Part shown: positions 62,916 through 64,000 of the stretch, in pieces
Position numbering within the stretch: position 1 is the first letter of the stretch
Layout: each line of letters begins with the position of its first letter
Source: CAJFUR01 sp904420575
GTDB taxonomy: Bacteria > Actinomycetota > Coriobacteriia > Coriobacteriales > Eggerthellaceae
DNA: 64,000 bases
Assembly (NCBI GenBank): GCA_965119745.1
Contig: OZ221973.1
Coordinates: 620,001 to 684,000 of the forward strand
Direction: 5' to 3'
Notes under the pieces: model-generated
Database searches by the model: none
Told to the model about the DNA's origin: nothing
What the model saw: only the letters and a program-made list of their open reading frames with translations
Position numbers and translations under genes: made by a program

Positions 62916-63938
62916 TCAACAGATGCGGGGAAGCTGCTCGCCCACCAGCATGTCCAGAATGCGCGTGCCGCCAAACGCCGTGCGCAAGAACACCTTGGGG
63001 CCGCGGTCGGGCTGGGCTTCGCCCACCTTGCCGATGATGGCGGCATCGGTGCCGTAGCGGTTCGCGCGCATGGCGGCAAGCGCCGCTTCCGCTTCGTCGG
63101 CAGCCACGACGCACACCATCTTGCCTTCGTTGGCCACCTGCAGCACGTCGTAGCCCAGCATGTCGCACGCGCCGCGCACGGCATCCTTCACGGGCACGTC
63201 GTCCTCTTCCACGGTGATGTCCACCTGCGCTTGCGCCGCTAGTTCGTTGAGCGTGGAGGCCAGGCCGCCACGCGTGGGATCGCGGAAGCAACGCGTGTGC
63301 GGAGCCGCCGCCAGCACATCGGCGATCAGGTGGTTGAGCGGGGCCGCGTCGCTTTGCAGGTCGGTGGTGAAGCTTAAGCCCTCGCGACAACTCATGATGG
63401 TGATGCCATGGTCGCCCAACGTGCCGCTAACCAGCACCACGTCGCCCGGCCTGCATTGCGCGCCACCCAGCTCGATGCCGTCGGCCAGCGTGCCGATGCC
63501 GCTCGTGTTGATGTACACGCCATCGCCGTGGCCGCGATTCACCACCTTGGTGTCGCCGGTCACCAGCCTCACGCCCGCCTCGCAGGCGCATTCCGCCATG
63601 GACGTGCAGATACGTTTGAGGTCTTCGATGGGAAAGCCTTCTTCCAGGACGAACCCGACGCTCAGGTAGCGCGGCGTCGCGCCGCTGGTGGCCACGTCGT
63701 TCACCGTGCCGCACACGGCCAAACGCCCAATGTCGCCGCCCGGGAAGAAATGGGGCGTCACCACGAAGCTGTCGGTGGAAAATGCCAGACGCTCCCCCGG
63801 CCCAGGCGCCGGCAGCACGGCGGCGTCGTCGCCCCGCAGCAGTTCGTCCCCTGCATAGGCGGCGAAGAACACCTCGTCGATGATGCGCTTCATCATGGTG
63901 CCGCCGCTGCCGTGCCCCAACATGACCGTCGTATCCAT
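62916..63938 (-). CDS. hypE: Hydrogenase maturation protein HypE
   Basis: 340 residues. Family blocks are clear: LGHGSGGTMMKRIIDEVF at the N-terminus, the ATP site with RLAFSTDSFVVTPHFFPGGDIGRLAV and CGTVNDVATSGA, GDTKVV, and RDPTRGGLASTLNELA. It ends in PRIC, the C-terminal Cys that carries the carbamoyl and then cyano group destined for the NiFe site. It works with HypF and the HypCD complex; no other hyp gene is visible, so they may lie beyond the right edge. ATG at 63938 is chosen with AAAGG six to seven bases upstream. Confidence 0.96.
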   Translation of the reverse strand: MDTTVMLGHGSGGTMMKRIIDEVFFAAYAGDELLRGDDAAVLPAPGPGERLAFSTDSFVVTPHFFPGGDIGRLAVCGTVNDVATSGATPRYLSVGFVLEEGFPIEDLKRICTSMAECACEAGVRLVTGDTKVVNRGHGDGVYINTSGIGTLADGIELGGAQCRPGDVVLVSGTLGDHGITIMSCREGLSFTTDLQSDAAPLNHLIADVLAAAPHTRCFRDPTRGGLASTLNELAAQAQVDITVEEDDVPVKDAVRGACDMLGYDVLQVANEGKMVCVVAADEAEAALAAMRANRYGTDAAIIGKVGEAQPDRGPKVFLRTAFGGTRILDMLVGEQLPRIC

Positions 63939-63970
63939 TGCCACCCTTTCCGTAACGTGTCCGAAACGAG

Positions 63971-64000
63971 AAGCGGGCGACGGGCGTTCGTCGTCCGCTT
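63971..64000. terminator. Hairpin at right edge
   Basis: AAGCGGGCGACG and CGTCGTCCGCTT pair over 12 positions with one G-T wobble-type mismatch and a 6-base loop. It could end a gene beyond the edge or separate it from hypE; the flanking sequence is cut off. Confidence 0.35.

Overview
The window is GC-rich, densely coded and mostly transcribed from the minus strand. Its content suggests a gut-type anaerobic actinobacterium of the Coriobacteriia, family Eggerthellaceae (Eggerthella/Gordonibacter-like). The grounds are three LuxR-type regulators with polytopic membrane N-termini, two Tat-exported FAD reductases of the fumarate-reductase type, a Tat-exported molybdopterin oxidoreductase with its own chaperone, an HspR-type heat-shock locus, and several probably leaderless genes. 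This placement is inference from gene families, not a database match.

Layout. 1-9.4 kb: 5' part of a Tat FAD reductase, a membrane LuxR regulator, a strong promoter plus 16-bp hairpin that looks like a small RNA, a glycine riboswitch driving a Na+/alanine-glycine symporter, a MarR/MATE efflux pair with a palindromic operator, a cytidylate-kinase-like protein, and an EamA exporter with an atypical shikimate-kinase-like protein. 9.6-11.7 kb: a DUF2207 membrane protein.

11.8-28.0 kb is the most striking region. Ten minus-strand genes, most overlapping by 4-17 bp, encode a 1623-residue surface protein, two membrane-anchored surface proteins, an ABC exporter pair, a small membrane protein, a lipoprotein and a complete FecBCD-type importer. 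Five of the ten carry the same kind of six-cysteine insertion in a bacterial Ig-like domain, and in one it is fused to the exporter permease. I infer a surface capture and import system for heme, a metal chelate or a similar ligand. A divergent LuxR regulator (28.3-29.8 kb) probably controls it.

29.9-39.2 kb: heavy-metal-binding domain protein, ModD-like protein, two tRNA-Ser genes, LemA, IspE, TadA, citrate synthase and a two-gene osmolyte (QAT) ABC transporter. 39.3-50.9 kb: a DmsAB-type oxidoreductase with TorD chaperone and a cytochrome-b-like membrane protein, next to a two-component system whose sensor carries a CxxCH heme motif; then RsgA, a secreted protein, TrkH and an unlisted 45-residue membrane protein. 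51-58 kb: the dnaK-grpE-dnaJ-hspR-clpB heat-shock locus. 58-64 kb: a Tat FAD reductase, a third LuxR regulator, a ferredoxin and HypE.

Non-coding structure includes an inverted-repeat element found twice (39.3 and 58.3 kb), a poly-G tract inside the giant surface gene, a (GGGA)11 repeat, a G10/C16 pair and a pair of covarying hairpins.
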